64,000 bases of DNA from Tepidibacter mesophilus (lineage in GTDB: Bacteria > Bacillota > Clostridia > Peptostreptococcales > Peptostreptococcaceae): contig NZ_BDQY01000004.1 in NCBI RefSeq assembly GCF_002724055.1, forward strand, positions 62,001-126,000. The letters are read 5' to 3'. Of the stretch, positions 49,617-58,892 are shown one piece after another (position 1 is the first letter of the stretch; every line of letters starts with the position of its first letter). The position numbers were made by a program, and so were the translations under genes. The notes below the pieces were generated by a model. It saw only the letters and a program-made list of their open reading frames with translations. It made no database searches and was not told the DNA's origin.

Positions 49617-51819
49617 CATAAAATTTATTTAGTCTATCTATTATTTTATCATATATTTCAGAAAAAGACTTATTTGTTAATATTTCCATAGCTTCTTCTA
49701 TTCTAGTTATAGGATATATATAGAATTCACCTTTATCTATACTGTTCTGCACTTCATCTCTTAAAACTAAATTCTCCAAATTATTCTTAGGTATTATAAC
49801 TCCTTGTTTTCCGTTCAAACCTTTTTGTTTACATATACTATAAAATCCTTCTATTTTCTCAGTAACTCCTCCTACTACCTGAACATCTCCTTTTTGATTT
49901 ATAGATCCTGTAACAGCTATATTTTGTTTTAAAGGAACTTTGCTCAAAGAAGATAATAATGCATACAATTCTGCACCTGATGCACTATCTCCATCTACTC
50001 CACTGTAACTTTGCTCAAAACATATATTAGCTGTAATAGAAACTGGCGTTTCTTTAGAGAAATTTTCAAGAAGATATCCACTAAGTATTAGTACACCTTT
50101 GTCATGTATCTTTCCACTAAGCTTAGCTTCTCTTTCTATATTTATTATACCTTTATTTCCAGGACTAGTTGTAACACTTATTACCACAGGTCTTCCAAAT
50201 GAATACTCTCCCATATTAAGAACAGATAAACCATTTATAACTCCTACTTTTTCCTTATCAACACTTATAAGAAGCTGGTTTGATTCATACATACTATCTA
50301 TTTTTTTCTCTATTCTATTTACTCTATTCCATTTTTCATGTATAGCTTTTTTAACATCAATATCATCTACAAATTCTGAATTCCTCATTTTTGCAAATAC
50401 ATTTGACTCTATTAGTATTTCAGATATTTTATTAAATCTAGTAGATAATTTTTTGTTACTTTCAACAAGTCTTGAACTATATTTTAATACAACTTGAACT
50501 GCGTCATATGTGAAGTGTTTTAATTTATTATCTATACAATAAGATGATATGAATTTTGCAACACCCATTTCATTATCACTGTTTTTATTCATTTCACTAT
50601 CGAAATCTACCATTACTTTAAAATATTTGTTAAAATCTTCATCATACCTATAAAGTACATTATATAGATACTGACTTCCTATTAATATTATTTTTACATT
50701 AAGAGGTATAGCCTCTGGCTTTAAACCTGTCACAGTCTCTATTTTTATTTTTTTGGTTTGAAGACATATTTTAATCATTTCCCAGCAATAAGGATTTCTT
50801 AAAATTTGGTCTACATACAATACTAGATACCCTCCATTTGCCTTATGAAACGCCCCTGGAACCAGCTTTGTAAAATCGGTTTTTATAGTTCCATTTACAC
50901 TTTCATATTCTGCCTTACCAAATAGATTTAAATATGTTGGATTTAATTCTAGTACCATCGGAGCCTTATCTACATTCGAATTTGCTACATTGTCTATAAA
51001 TAAGTTAACCTTATATTTCATTAAGTATTCTTTTTCATTTATACTTTTAAGTTCTTCTTCGTCAAGATAGAATATATACATATTTTCTAATACATCATCA
51101 CTTAAATGTGCCAAATATTTTTTGACTTTATAATTTTCACCATATTCCTCTGTCATATATTCTATATGTGGCTTTATTATATAAATTCCTACTTTTTCTT
51201 CTAATTCTAATAAATTTTCTTTTGCAGTCATCTCTAATTCTTTTATTTTCGATATGACTTTTATTGTTATATTTTCCATCTCTCTTTTTAGCTTAATAAA
51301 TTCTTCTGATGTTGTATCCATTTCTTCATCCTTTGGAACAAATACCATTCCATATTTAGTATTTTTTAACTTGAATCCTCTTTCCTCTCCATATTCCTTC
51401 ATCTTTTTTATATACATTTCTTTTTTTATCTCATAATCATCCAGTATTCTATTTTTTTCCATTTCGAACTCTTCACTTTCAAATGCTCTTTGAAGCTCTA
51501 TATATAAATCATCTATAAATTTTTCCATATCTTTTTTAAAAAGTTTACCTTTACCTATTTCAAAGTCAAGTGCTATTGGTTCTCTTGGCTCTTCAAAGTT
51601 ATATACATAACACCAATCCTTTTGCTTAACATTATCTTTAGTATGTTCTTTTAATTTTTTTAATACATATGAAGTTCTTCCAGTTCCAGTTTCTCCACTT
51701 ATATATAAGTTATATCCTACATCATCTATTTTCAAACCAAATTCCATAGCTTCTATAGCCTTTTCTTGACCCAACATTTCCTTTAAAGGTTCAATATCAG
51801 CGGTTGTTTTGTATTTCAT
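49603..51819 (-). CDS. Lon-like ATP-dependent protease (AAA_32 / LonB type)
   Basis: The 738-residue protein has an N-terminal P-loop-type ATPase and a C-terminal Lon protease domain. Ser612 in SGVDGDSASGAEL and Lys655 in VVGGVTEKIEGF are 43 residues apart, the Lon catalytic dyad spacing. The first P-loop reads SGETGTGRTS, with Arg instead of the Walker A Lys, which I recall is normal for this AAA_32 family. A helical insertion interrupts the ATPase (about residues 100-280). It is distinct from housekeeping LonA. Targets are unknown. A 29-bp near-palindrome lies in its leader. Confidence 0.9.
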   Translation of the reverse strand: MKYKTTADIEPLKEMLGQEKAIEAMEFGLKIDDVGYNLYISGETGTGRTSYVLKKLKEHTKDNVKQKDWCYVYNFEEPREPIALDFEIGKGKLFKKDMEKFIDDLYIELQRAFESEEFEMEKNRILDDYEIKKEMYIKKMKEYGEERGFKLKNTKYGMVFVPKDEEMDTTSEEFIKLKREMENITIKVISKIKELEMTAKENLLELEEKVGIYIIKPHIEYMTEEYGENYKVKKYLAHLSDDVLENMYIFYLDEEELKSINEKEYLMKYKVNLFIDNVANSNVDKAPMVLELNPTYLNLFGKAEYESVNGTIKTDFTKLVPGAFHKANGGYLVLYVDQILRNPYCWEMIKICLQTKKIKIETVTGLKPEAIPLNVKIILIGSQYLYNVLYRYDEDFNKYFKVMVDFDSEMNKNSDNEMGVAKFISSYCIDNKLKHFTYDAVQVVLKYSSRLVESNKKLSTRFNKISEILIESNVFAKMRNSEFVDDIDVKKAIHEKWNRVNRIEKKIDSMYESNQLLISVDKEKVGVINGLSVLNMGEYSFGRPVVISVTTSPGNKGIINIEREAKLSGKIHDKGVLILSGYLLENFSKETPVSITANICFEQSYSGVDGDSASGAELYALLSSLSKVPLKQNIAVTGSINQKGDVQVVGGVTEKIEGFYSICKQKGLNGKQGVIIPKNNLENLVLRDEVQNSIDKGEFYIYPITRIEEAMEILTNKSFSEIYDKIIDRLNKFYEISR

Positions 51820-51833
51820 ACTATACCCCCTCC

Positions 51834-51862
51834 CGTATTAATACATAGTATGTTTTAATACG
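51834..51862. promoter_or_regulatory. 29-bp near-perfect palindrome before the Lon-like gene
   Basis: The two halves pair at all but one position (CGTATTAA...TTAATACG outer arms, CATA/TATG inner arms). It lies just upstream of the GGGAGGGGG ribosome site and looks like a dimeric repressor operator. The cognate regulator is not identified. Confidence 0.6.
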
Positions 51863-51911
51863 TTATTTGTTTAGAAAAAAATTTATAATTAAATATTATG
51901 AATTTCCTATT

Positions 51912-51963
51912 TATGAAAAAAAGTCATATAATACTTTATTCATAAAAAGCATTATATGACTCT
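51912..51963 (-). terminator. Terminator of queG
   Basis: A hairpin with 11-bp outer arms (51922-51932 with 51951-51961) and further inner pairing is followed by a seven-T run on the minus strand. Confidence 0.85.
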
Positions 51964-51964
51964 A

Positions 51965-52858
51965 CTATTTTTTATTTATTATTTCTAAATTTCTAAGTAT
52001 AATTTTTCTTCCCCTCCAACTAAACGCTCTATCCTTGTATCTTCTTTTAAATTCTTTATTTGATATAGTATTTATTTTCTCATAATCTATATTGTAAATT
52101 AAATTTTCAGTAAATTCATTCATTTTAGTAGTGTTTATTTTTTTATTGTGAGGACATACATCTTGACATATATCACAACCAAAAACAGTAGGATTATTTT
52201 TTAATAATTTTTTTTCTTCATCAGTTAGTTCTTCTTTTTTTTGAGTTATAAATGATAAACACTTATTTGGATTCATATCAAAATTCCCAAGAATAGCCCC
52301 ACCAGGACATTTTTTAATACATTCACCACATTGTATACATTTTTTATCTAATTTATCATCCTCTTTTAATTTAATGTTATTCATTATATATCCTATAAAC
52401 ACGTATGAACCATATTTATCATTTATTATATTATTATTTATACCAAAATATCCAACTCCAGATATTTGAGCTAAATATCTATCTACTAACGGTCCATTAT
52501 CTACAAATATCTTATATTCAAATTCATCAATGTCTTTTTTTATCATTTTTGAAAGTTTCTCAAGCTTTTCTTTTACCACTATATGATAATCTACATTATG
52601 TGTGTATTTTGATATATTTGTATTTTCTACATTTCCCGAGAAATATGGAAATAAACAAACAATAATAGACTCTACATTTTCCATTGTAATCCTTGGATTT
52701 ATCCTTTTTTGTATATCCTTTTCTTCCATTCCGGTATAGTATCCTTTGTCGATTTTATTTTTTAATATTTTTTCTAATTCATAATATGGACCTATTCCAG
52801 CAATCCCTACATAATCTATATTCAAATCTTTACAATATTTTTTTATATTTTGCTTCAT
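51965..52858 (-). CDS. queG: Epoxyqueuosine reductase QueG-like protein
   Basis: The 297-residue protein has the cobalamin-dependent N-terminal domain and two C-terminal 4Fe-4S motifs (CIQCGECIKKCPGGAI and FGCDICQDVCPHN). These are the features of QueG, which reduces epoxyqueuosine to queuosine in tRNA. It is somewhat shorter than E. coli QueG, lacking the HEAT-like extension, as usual in clostridia. It is divergent from rusA. Need for cobalamin fits the nearby cob genes. Confidence 0.88.
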   Translation of the reverse strand: MKQNIKKYCKDLNIDYVGIAGIGPYYELEKILKNKIDKGYYTGMEEKDIQKRINPRITMENVESIIVCLFPYFSGNVENTNISKYTHNVDYHIVVKEKLEKLSKMIKKDIDEFEYKIFVDNGPLVDRYLAQISGVGYFGINNNIINDKYGSYVFIGYIMNNIKLKEDDKLDKKCIQCGECIKKCPGGAILGNFDMNPNKCLSFITQKKEELTDEEKKLLKNNPTVFGCDICQDVCPHNKKINTTKMNEFTENLIYNIDYEKINTISNKEFKRRYKDRAFSWRGRKIILRNLEIINKK

Positions 52859-52884
52859 ATAAATTTTCCTTTCGTATAATTAAT

Positions 52885-52912
52885 TTGACTATATGTTATA
52901 TGACATTATAAA
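52885..52912 (+). promoter_or_regulatory. Predicted promoter of the RusA-like gene
   Basis: TTGACT (52885-52890), 16 bases, TATAAA (52907-52912), about 20 bases before the start codon. Confidence 0.5.
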
Positions 52913-52932
52913 ATACTTAAAGAGGTGATTTC

Positions 52933-53346
52933 ATGATAAAAGTTGTTATACCAGGAAGACCTATAAGTAAATCCAACTTTAAACTTCATAATGTACATGG
53001 TCAATCTTGGATGCCAAAACAGGGAAAACATTCAAAATATGTAGCTTATGAAAATATGATAGCAGGGCATATAAATCAACAATATCAAATAGAGCCTCTT
53101 GAAGGTGATGTTATTACAGTTTTGAAATTTTATTTCCCTAATAAAAAAATGGGTGATCTGCACAATTATCCTAAGAGTATTTGCGATGGGATAGAAAAAA
53201 GCGGGATAATAAAAAATGATAAACAATTAAAACCAGTATTATTGTTCGACTTCATAGACAAAGAAAATCCAAGAGTTGAAATTGAACTTTACAAAGCATC
53301 GGAATATGAGATTGATTATACTATACACAAGAAATCTTCATTGTAA
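52933..53346 (+). CDS. RusA-family Holliday junction resolvase-like protein
   Basis: The 137-residue protein resembles the RusA family: VIPGRPISKSN at the N-terminus and GDLHNYPKSICDGIEKSGII, the metal-binding region in which acidic residues coordinate Mg2+; a following KNDKQL completes it. RusA enzymes resolve Holliday junctions and are usually phage-derived. No phage genes surround this copy, and it has its own promoter, ribosome site (AAAGAGGTG) and terminator, so it appears domesticated. His replaces one Asp-rich position (GDLHN rather than PDLDN), so activity needs testing. Confidence 0.82.
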   Translation: MIKVVIPGRPISKSNFKLHNVHGQSWMPKQGKHSKYVAYENMIAGHINQQYQIEPLEGDVITVLKFYFPNKKMGDLHNYPKSICDGIEKSGIIKNDKQLKPVLLFDFIDKENPRVEIELYKASEYEIDYTIHKKSSL

Positions 53347-53391
53347 AAACTTTTTATAATTTGTTTATACGTATTATCAAATATATTCAAA

Positions 53392-53430
53392 CTTAAAAAA
53401 TGAAGGATATTATAATATCCTTCATTTTGA
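53392..53430. terminator. Bidirectional terminator between rusA-like and ZIP genes
   Basis: A perfect 10-bp stem (53401-53410 with 53415-53424) is flanked by an A-run and a T-run, serving both convergent genes. Confidence 0.88.
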
Positions 53431-53443
53431 TATTAAACACAAA

Positions 53444-54139
53444 TCATATTATTCCTTTTAAAATAATCATAACTACAAACCCTGATATAAATCCAAAGGT
53501 AGCCTTTTTTTCATTTCCTCTACAATGACACTTAGGAATCATTTCATTAGATACAACATAAAGTATAGACCCTCCAGCAAAAGCCATAGAAAAAGGTATC
53601 AAACCCCTTATATATTGAAGTGTTAGAATTCCTATTCCAGCAGCTAAAGGTTCTCCAAGACCTATCAAAAATGTATATAGTATAGCTTTATACTTTGAAT
53701 GTACAGTATTCTTAAGTATGTTACCAATAATCAATCCCTCCGGTATATTCTGTATAGCTATAGCTATTGCAAATAATATTCCTGTATTATTTCCTTGAGC
53801 CTCATATCCAGCTCCTATAACAAAACCTTCTGGTATGTTATGTATTATATTAGCTACAACAAACATGACGTTTCCCTCAACCTTGTCCTCTGGTATCTTT
53901 TTCTCTAAATAATACATCAAAAAAGCTCCCAAAAGTATTCCAACCACAGCCTGTATAATATGACCTTGTTCAATGCACGGGTATATAAGACTATAAGCAC
54001 CAGCAAATACCATTATCCCTGCTGCAAATCCAAGAAGTATATCTTCAGTTTTTTCATTTAATTCTTTTATAAATAATATAGGAACTGCTCCAACTCCAGT
54101 ACAAAGTCCAGTTATCAAACTAGCAATAAAAGCACCCAC
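53444..54139 (-). CDS. ZIP-family metal transporter
   Basis: The 231-residue protein has about eight membrane helices with the ZIP metal-site segments HNIPEGFVIGAGYE and QNIPEGLIIGNIL and GLGEPLAAGIGI. It imports divalent metals such as zinc, iron or manganese. The start is GTG at 54139 behind an AGGTGAG site. Its 5' region (54140-54240) is about 100 bases with no recognised riboswitch; the segment AGACCGTCATCTGAATG is unexplained. Confidence 0.92.
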   Translation of the reverse strand: MGAFIASLITGLCTGVGAVPILFIKELNEKTEDILLGFAAGIMVFAGAYSLIYPCIEQGHIIQAVVGILLGAFLMYYLEKKIPEDKVEGNVMFVVANIIHNIPEGFVIGAGYEAQGNNTGILFAIAIAIQNIPEGLIIGNILKNTVHSKYKAILYTFLIGLGEPLAAGIGILTLQYIRGLIPFSMAFAGGSILYVVSNEMIPKCHCRGNEKKATFGFISGFVVMIILKGII

Positions 54140-54240
54140 CTATCTCACCTCTACATATATATTATTATCCAATATATATTTCCCTTTAAGGCGAAACTTC
54201 ATTCAGATGACGGTCTTTTGATCTCAATTGTTAGCAGATT

Positions 54241-55242
54241 TTATTTTCCTAATACATTAGCTGCATTTTTCAGCATCGCTCTAATATTTAAATCATACGG
54301 ACATTTTCGTTCGCAAAGTCCACACTCTATACAATCAGAAGCTTTTTTATCTAGACTTTCATACCTCTTTACAGACCACTCTTTTAAATTATATCTAGTA
54401 TAATATCCCTCTAATAAAAATTGAAGCGGTATATTTATGTTTTCAACACAAGGCATGCAATATTCGCATCTTCTACAAAAACTATTTCCTAAATCTTCTT
54501 TAATTCTATCTATACAAGATTTTTCTTTTTCCGACAATTCAATTTTATCCCCTAATATAGATACATTTTCTTTTATTTGCTCAACTTTATCCATCCCAGG
54601 TATTACAACATCTATATATTCTTTTGACATTATGTACTTAAGTGCAAGCTTTGCATTATCCAATGCTCCACCAGCAAGCGGCTTCATTATTATTGTTCCT
54701 ATTTTTTTATCATTTGCAAGCTTTAATACTTCCTCTCCTTGAGTTTCAACTATATTGTAAGGTATTTGTATTGTATCAAATTTTTCATCTTCTATAGCCT
54801 TTTTTATAACATCTACACTGTGACTAGTTATTCCTATATACTTTATTTTTCCTTCTTTTTTAGCTTCTAATAAAGCCTTATACGCCATATTATCTTCAAA
54901 TATAGAATCATATTCTTCCATTTTAACATTGTGCATTTGATATAGATCTATTTTTTCACGTTTTAAATTTGCTCTGCTTATATCTATATCTTTTTTCATC
55001 CCTTCATAGTCTCTATTCATAGATTTTGTAGCTATTATAAATTCATAATCTTTATTCTCTATACTATTTCCTATATATTCTTCACTTACAGTATATGCTC
55101 TTGCTGTATCTATAAAGTTTATATCATACTTTATAAGCTCGTATATTATTTTATCGCAATCTTCTTGAGATACTCTTTGAATAGGTAACCCTCCAAATCC
55201 TACTCTTTTTATATATAAGTCTGTTTTTCCAAGTCTTCTCAT
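54241..55242 (-). CDS. Aldo/keto reductase with C-terminal iron-sulfur motifs
   Basis: The 333-residue protein has an AKR barrel (FGGLPIQRVSQEDCD, DTARAYTVSEEYIG with the catalytic Tyr, YQMHNV, KPLAGGAL) followed by two Cys-rich motifs, CRRCEYCMPC and CIECGLCERKCPYDL, of which the latter is a 4Fe-4S site. This COG1453-type oxidoreductase is common in anaerobes. Substrate and electron acceptor are unknown. The gene stands alone. Confidence 0.9.
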   Translation of the reverse strand: MRRLGKTDLYIKRVGFGGLPIQRVSQEDCDKIIYELIKYDINFIDTARAYTVSEEYIGNSIENKDYEFIIATKSMNRDYEGMKKDIDISRANLKREKIDLYQMHNVKMEEYDSIFEDNMAYKALLEAKKEGKIKYIGITSHSVDVIKKAIEDEKFDTIQIPYNIVETQGEEVLKLANDKKIGTIIMKPLAGGALDNAKLALKYIMSKEYIDVVIPGMDKVEQIKENVSILGDKIELSEKEKSCIDRIKEDLGNSFCRRCEYCMPCVENINIPLQFLLEGYYTRYNLKEWSVKRYESLDKKASDCIECGLCERKCPYDLNIRAMLKNAANVLGK

Positions 55243-55343
55243 AAATATGCCCCCCTTATAATTTCTTATTAATTAATTATAACAGAGTCTTTTGTTAAAA
55301 TAAAACATTCTTAATTATAAAGAAGATTTAAGTATTTAAATAA

Positions 55344-55408
55344 AAAAATGACGCGAATTGAAATGTTAGATAATTTATCAGCATTTCAATTTGCATCATT
55401 TTTTTGTT
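55344..55408. terminator. Long hairpin terminator after etfA
   Basis: A 17-bp imperfect stem (55351-55367 with 55384-55400) is extended by A- and T-runs on both sides and ends both the etfA operon and possibly readthrough from the plus strand. Confidence 0.85.
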
Positions 55409-55420
55409 GATTGCTTAATT

Positions 55421-56428
55421 CTAAGCTTTAAATTTGTGAGATTTTATCTCTTCAATTAAACAAGGTATAACTTTGTTAACATCACATACTATTCCTAAAT
55501 CTGCTACATCAAATATAGCAGCTTCCGCATTCTTGTTAATAGCTATAATAAAATTTGAATCCTCCATACCAGCTATATGCTGAATAGCACCAGATATTCC
55601 ACATGCAAAGTATAAATCTGGTCTTACGGTCTTTCCTGTTTGGCCTACTTGCCTGTCTTTTTCTAACCATCCTTCATCTATTACAGCACGTGACCCAGAT
55701 ACTTCTGCCTTTAATATATCAGCTAGTTCATTTAAAATAGATAGATTTTCCTTATTACCTATACCACGACCTCCTGATATAAGTACCTTTGCATCTTCAA
55801 TATTTATTTTTTTACTCTCTTCTTTAACCACTTCTAGTACCTCAATATCCATATCATTTTCAGTTATATCTATACTATGGTATTTTATTATACCTTCCCT
55901 AGATTCGTCCTTCATAAATTTTTTCATAACTCCAGGTCTTACTGTAGCCATTTGAGGCCTATGTTCACTACATGTTATTGTAGCCATTATATTTCCCCCA
56001 AATGCTGGTCTTGTCATCAACAGATTCTTATCTTCTTCATCAATATCTAGTGATGTACAATCAGCTGTAAGTCCAGTCTTTATTCTTGCAGATACTCTAG
56101 GGGCTATATCTCTTCCTATTGACGTTGCTCCTATTAATACTATTTCTGGATTTTCTGTATTTATAATAGATGTAAGTGCCTTTGCATAAGTCTTTGTTAT
56201 GTAGTATTCAAACTTTTCATCATCTACAACTATCACTTTGTCAGCTCCTAGATGTATTAATTCTTCTGCATTTTGAATATTATTTCCTATTAAAGCAGCA
56301 GTTAATTTAACATTTAATTTATCTGAAAGATCTCTTCCCTTTCCTAAAAGTTCAAGTGATACATTTTGAATTTTAGATTCTCTTTGTTCTATATATACAA
56401 GTACACCTTCATTTTTTACATTATTCAC
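55421..56428 (-). CDS. etfA: Electron transfer flavoprotein alpha subunit
   Basis: The 335-residue protein has the C-terminal FAD-binding domain of EtfA: VSGSRAVIDEGW, GQTGKTVRPDLYFACGISGAI (read in parts), IIAINKNAEAAIF and VCDVN. Together with EtfB it moves electrons to or from the acyl-CoA dehydrogenase; in clostridia such complexes bifurcate NADH electrons to ferredoxin and an enoyl-CoA. The start is GTG at 56428 behind AAGGGGTGG. It lies 13 bases after etfB. Confidence 0.96.
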   Translation of the reverse strand: MNNVKNEGVLVYIEQRESKIQNVSLELLGKGRDLSDKLNVKLTAALIGNNIQNAEELIHLGADKVIVVDDEKFEYYITKTYAKALTSIINTENPEIVLIGATSIGRDIAPRVSARIKTGLTADCTSLDIDEEDKNLLMTRPAFGGNIMATITCSEHRPQMATVRPGVMKKFMKDESREGIIKYHSIDITENDMDIEVLEVVKEESKKINIEDAKVLISGGRGIGNKENLSILNELADILKAEVSGSRAVIDEGWLEKDRQVGQTGKTVRPDLYFACGISGAIQHIAGMEDSNFIIAINKNAEAAIFDVADLGIVCDVNKVIPCLIEEIKSHKFKA

Positions 56429-56441
56429 AATACCACCCCTT

Positions 56442-57224
56442 TTATATAATGTATTTTTCTTTTAATTTATCTAATATAATACTTGCAGCTTCTTTAGGTG
56501 TTGCTTCATGTTTCACTCCAGCTATTTTAGCTCCTTTTGTAAATGATTTTTTAACCTTTGTAGGTGAGCCACTAAGACCTATATTCTTTTCATCTACATC
56601 TATATCATCTAAAGTCCACATTTCTAGTTTACTTTCATCAAAACATTCATATATTCTTTTAATTCTCATATATCTAGGATTATTTATCTCTTTTAAAGTA
56701 GTTATTAAGCATGGAGTTTTAACCTTAACTTTGTAGTATCTATCTTCAAACATTCTTTTTAGTATCATACTGTCATCATGGATATCTAAGTCTTCAACAT
56801 AACTAATAGATGGTATATCTAGATGCTCTGCTATTTGGACACCAACTTGAGCAGTATCTCCATCTATAGCCTGTCTCCCAGTTATTATAATATCGTAATC
56901 CAGCTTTTTAATAGCTCCAGCAAGAGTGCATGATGTTGCTAGAGTGTCAGCTCCTGCAAATTTCTTATCGCTTAATAGGATACCTCTGTCAGCACCCATG
57001 GCAATTGCTTCTCTTAATGCTAATTCTGCCTGTTTTGGTCCCATAGATATAACTGTTATATTAGCCCCTATTTCTTCTTTTATTCTAAGAGCAGTTTCAA
57101 GCCCACTTTTATCATCCGGATTTATTATACTCTTTACTCCATCTCTGATTAATGTACCAGTTTTAGGGTTAATTTTAACTTCAGTAGTATCTGGAACTTG
57201 CTTAATACAAACTATTATATTCAT
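56442..57224 (-). CDS. etfB: Electron transfer flavoprotein beta subunit
   Basis: The 260-residue protein has the EtfB signature: CIKQVPDTTEVKINPKTG, INPDDKSGLETALRIKE, AMGADRGILLSD and ITGRQAIDGDTAQVG. In clostridial Bcd-Etf complexes EtfB holds the bifurcating FAD. It lies between bcd and etfA, with only 13-base gaps, so the three proteins are made together. Confidence 0.97.
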   Translation of the reverse strand: MNIIVCIKQVPDTTEVKINPKTGTLIRDGVKSIINPDDKSGLETALRIKEEIGANITVISMGPKQAELALREAIAMGADRGILLSDKKFAGADTLATSCTLAGAIKKLDYDIIITGRQAIDGDTAQVGVQIAEHLDIPSISYVEDLDIHDDSMILKRMFEDRYYKVKVKTPCLITTLKEINNPRYMRIKRIYECFDESKLEMWTLDDIDVDEKNIGLSGSPTKVKKSFTKGAKIAGVKHEATPKEAASIILDKLKEKYII

Positions 57225-57237
57225 AAATTTCTCCCCC

Positions 57238-58377
57238 TTATTTTAATAAATTAGCTGCTATTACCATTTTCTGAACTTCTGATGTTCCTTCATATATTTC
57301 AGTTATTTTAGCATCTCTCATCATTCTCTCTATATCGTATTCTCTTGTGTATCCATAACCTCCATGTAATTGAACACATCTAGTTGTAACATCCATCGCT
57401 ACTTCAGATGCATATAACTTTGCCATGGCAGCTTCCTTAGAATAAGATAACCCCATATCTTTGTTCCAAGCAGCCTTATACACTAACATTCTAGCTGCTT
57501 CTATTTTAGTTCCCATATCAGCTAGTTGAAATTGAGTATTTTGGAAGTTGGCTATTGGTCTTGAAAACTGCTTTCTTTCTTTAACATAATTAACAGTAGT
57601 ATCAAGAGCACCCTGTGCTATTCCAAGAGCCTGTGCTGCTATTCCTATTCTTCCTCCATCAAGAGTCTTCATTGCTATTCCAAAACCTTTACCTTCTCTT
57701 CCTAACATGTTTTCTTTAGGTATCTTGCAATTTTCAAATATAAGTTCACAAGTAGATGACCCTTTAATACCTAATTTTTTTTCCTTAGGTCCTACCTTAA
57801 ATCCTGGAGTATCTTTTTCAACTATGAAAGCAGTTATTCCCTTAGTTCCTTTTGACTTGTCTGTCATAGCCATAACTATATAAATATCTGCATATCCTGC
57901 ATTTGTTATAAATATTTTCGAACCATTTAATATGTAATAATCACCATCAAGAACAGCTGTTGTCTGTTGCGATGATGCATCCGTTCCAGCGTTAGGTTCT
58001 GTAAGTCCAAATGCCCCTAATTTTTCCCCATTTGCTAAAGGCTTCAAATATTTTTCTTTTTGCTCGTTTGTTCCAAACTCATTTATAGGAGATGCACAAA
58101 GAGATGTATGTGCAGATAATATAACACCTGTTGTTGCACAATATTTAGATAATTCTTCAACAGCTAATATATAGCCTAAATTATCTCCACCTTCACCTTC
58201 ATACTCACTACTAAAAGGTATGCCCATAAACCCTGCCTTTTTCATCTTTTCTACAGTTTCAATAGGGAACCTCTCTTGTTCATCTATTTCACTTGCTAAA
58301 GGCTTGACCTCATTCTTAGCAAATTCTTCATACATTTGCTTCAACATATTATGTTCTTTTGACAAATCAAATTTCAT
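57238..58377 (-). CDS. bcd: Acyl-CoA dehydrogenase (butyryl-CoA-dehydrogenase type)
   Basis: The 379-residue flavoprotein shows the family signatures GAFGLTEPNAGTDASSQ, KIFITNAGYADIYIV, QLHGGYGYTREY and the catalytic Glu in TEIYEGTSEVQ (about residue 363). With the EtfBA pair downstream it probably reduces a short-chain enoyl-CoA such as crotonyl-CoA. The crt, hbd and thl genes that often accompany bcd are not in this window, so the exact substrate (C4 or branched) is open. Confidence 0.93.
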   Translation of the reverse strand: MKFDLSKEHNMLKQMYEEFAKNEVKPLASEIDEQERFPIETVEKMKKAGFMGIPFSSEYEGEGGDNLGYILAVEELSKYCATTGVILSAHTSLCASPINEFGTNEQKEKYLKPLANGEKLGAFGLTEPNAGTDASSQQTTAVLDGDYYILNGSKIFITNAGYADIYIVMAMTDKSKGTKGITAFIVEKDTPGFKVGPKEKKLGIKGSSTCELIFENCKIPKENMLGREGKGFGIAMKTLDGGRIGIAAQALGIAQGALDTTVNYVKERKQFSRPIANFQNTQFQLADMGTKIEAARMLVYKAAWNKDMGLSYSKEAAMAKLYASEVAMDVTTRCVQLHGGYGYTREYDIERMMRDAKITEIYEGTSEVQKMVIAANLLK

Positions 58378-58659
58378 AACTATTTATCCCCCTTATTAAA
58401 TAATTCTTGTCCTAAAAGTGATACATTAATATATATTTATAGGAGGTTAATTTTAGAACATATTATATATATTTTTTTTTATGGTATTTTACAAATCACA
58501 CTCCTACGGAATCATAACAGAATCATTTATTTAAAAATAGTTTATATTTTGATTTTTCATTTAAATAAATTCTTGAAGATTTTATATTTTTAGTTTAAGT
58601 TTTTATTGTTTGGATAAGATTTTATCCCTTTGAAACTCTAAACAGCGCACTTAAAAATT
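58378..58659. other. AT-rich intergenic region upstream of bcd
   Basis: About 280 bp with no gene. A small GGATAA/TTATCC hairpin (58612-58627) and a stretch AAACTCTAAACAGCGCAC are visible. No clear Rex site and no confident promoter were found. Confidence 0.35.
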
Positions 58660-58848
58660 AAGCTTATTAAAATGTTAGAGAATGATTTAAATGTTTTTAA
58701 ATAAAACTTGTATTATGACGTTTAAATATCTGTTAAGAAAGTTCGTTGTCTGACCAAAGGGAGTTTAGAACTTTTAAGATATTCAATAAGACGTAATGCT
58801 TAGTTTTATTAAAATCATTTAACACGTTCTCGTTATTTTAATAAGCTT
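58660..58848. repeat. 189-bp imperfect inverted repeat with conserved-looking central loop
   Basis: Outer arms of 14 perfect bases (AAGCTTATTAAAAT at 58660-58673, complement at 58835-58848) enclose interrupted but extensive pairing: TTTTAAATAAAAC with GTTTTATTAAAA, and AAATATCTGTTAAG with CTTTTAAGATATT. The centre is a 7-bp stem (58738-58744 with 58768-58774). The central loop (58745-58767) reads GTTGTCTGACCAAAGGGAG then TTTA. It has no long reading frame. It could be a structured RNA or a MITE-like element. Confidence 0.75.
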
Positions 58849-58892
58849 CATTTTTCACTTATACATAAAATTCAATTATTAAACTTACCAAA

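Noticed and set aside
49603-51819. Inactivated ATPase because Walker A Lys is Arg
   Set aside because: Arg at this position is, as I recall, usual in the AAA_32 Lon-like family.
54140-54240. Metal-sensing riboswitch upstream of the ZIP gene
   Set aside because: No conserved blocks of known Mn, NiCo or fluoride switches could be found.
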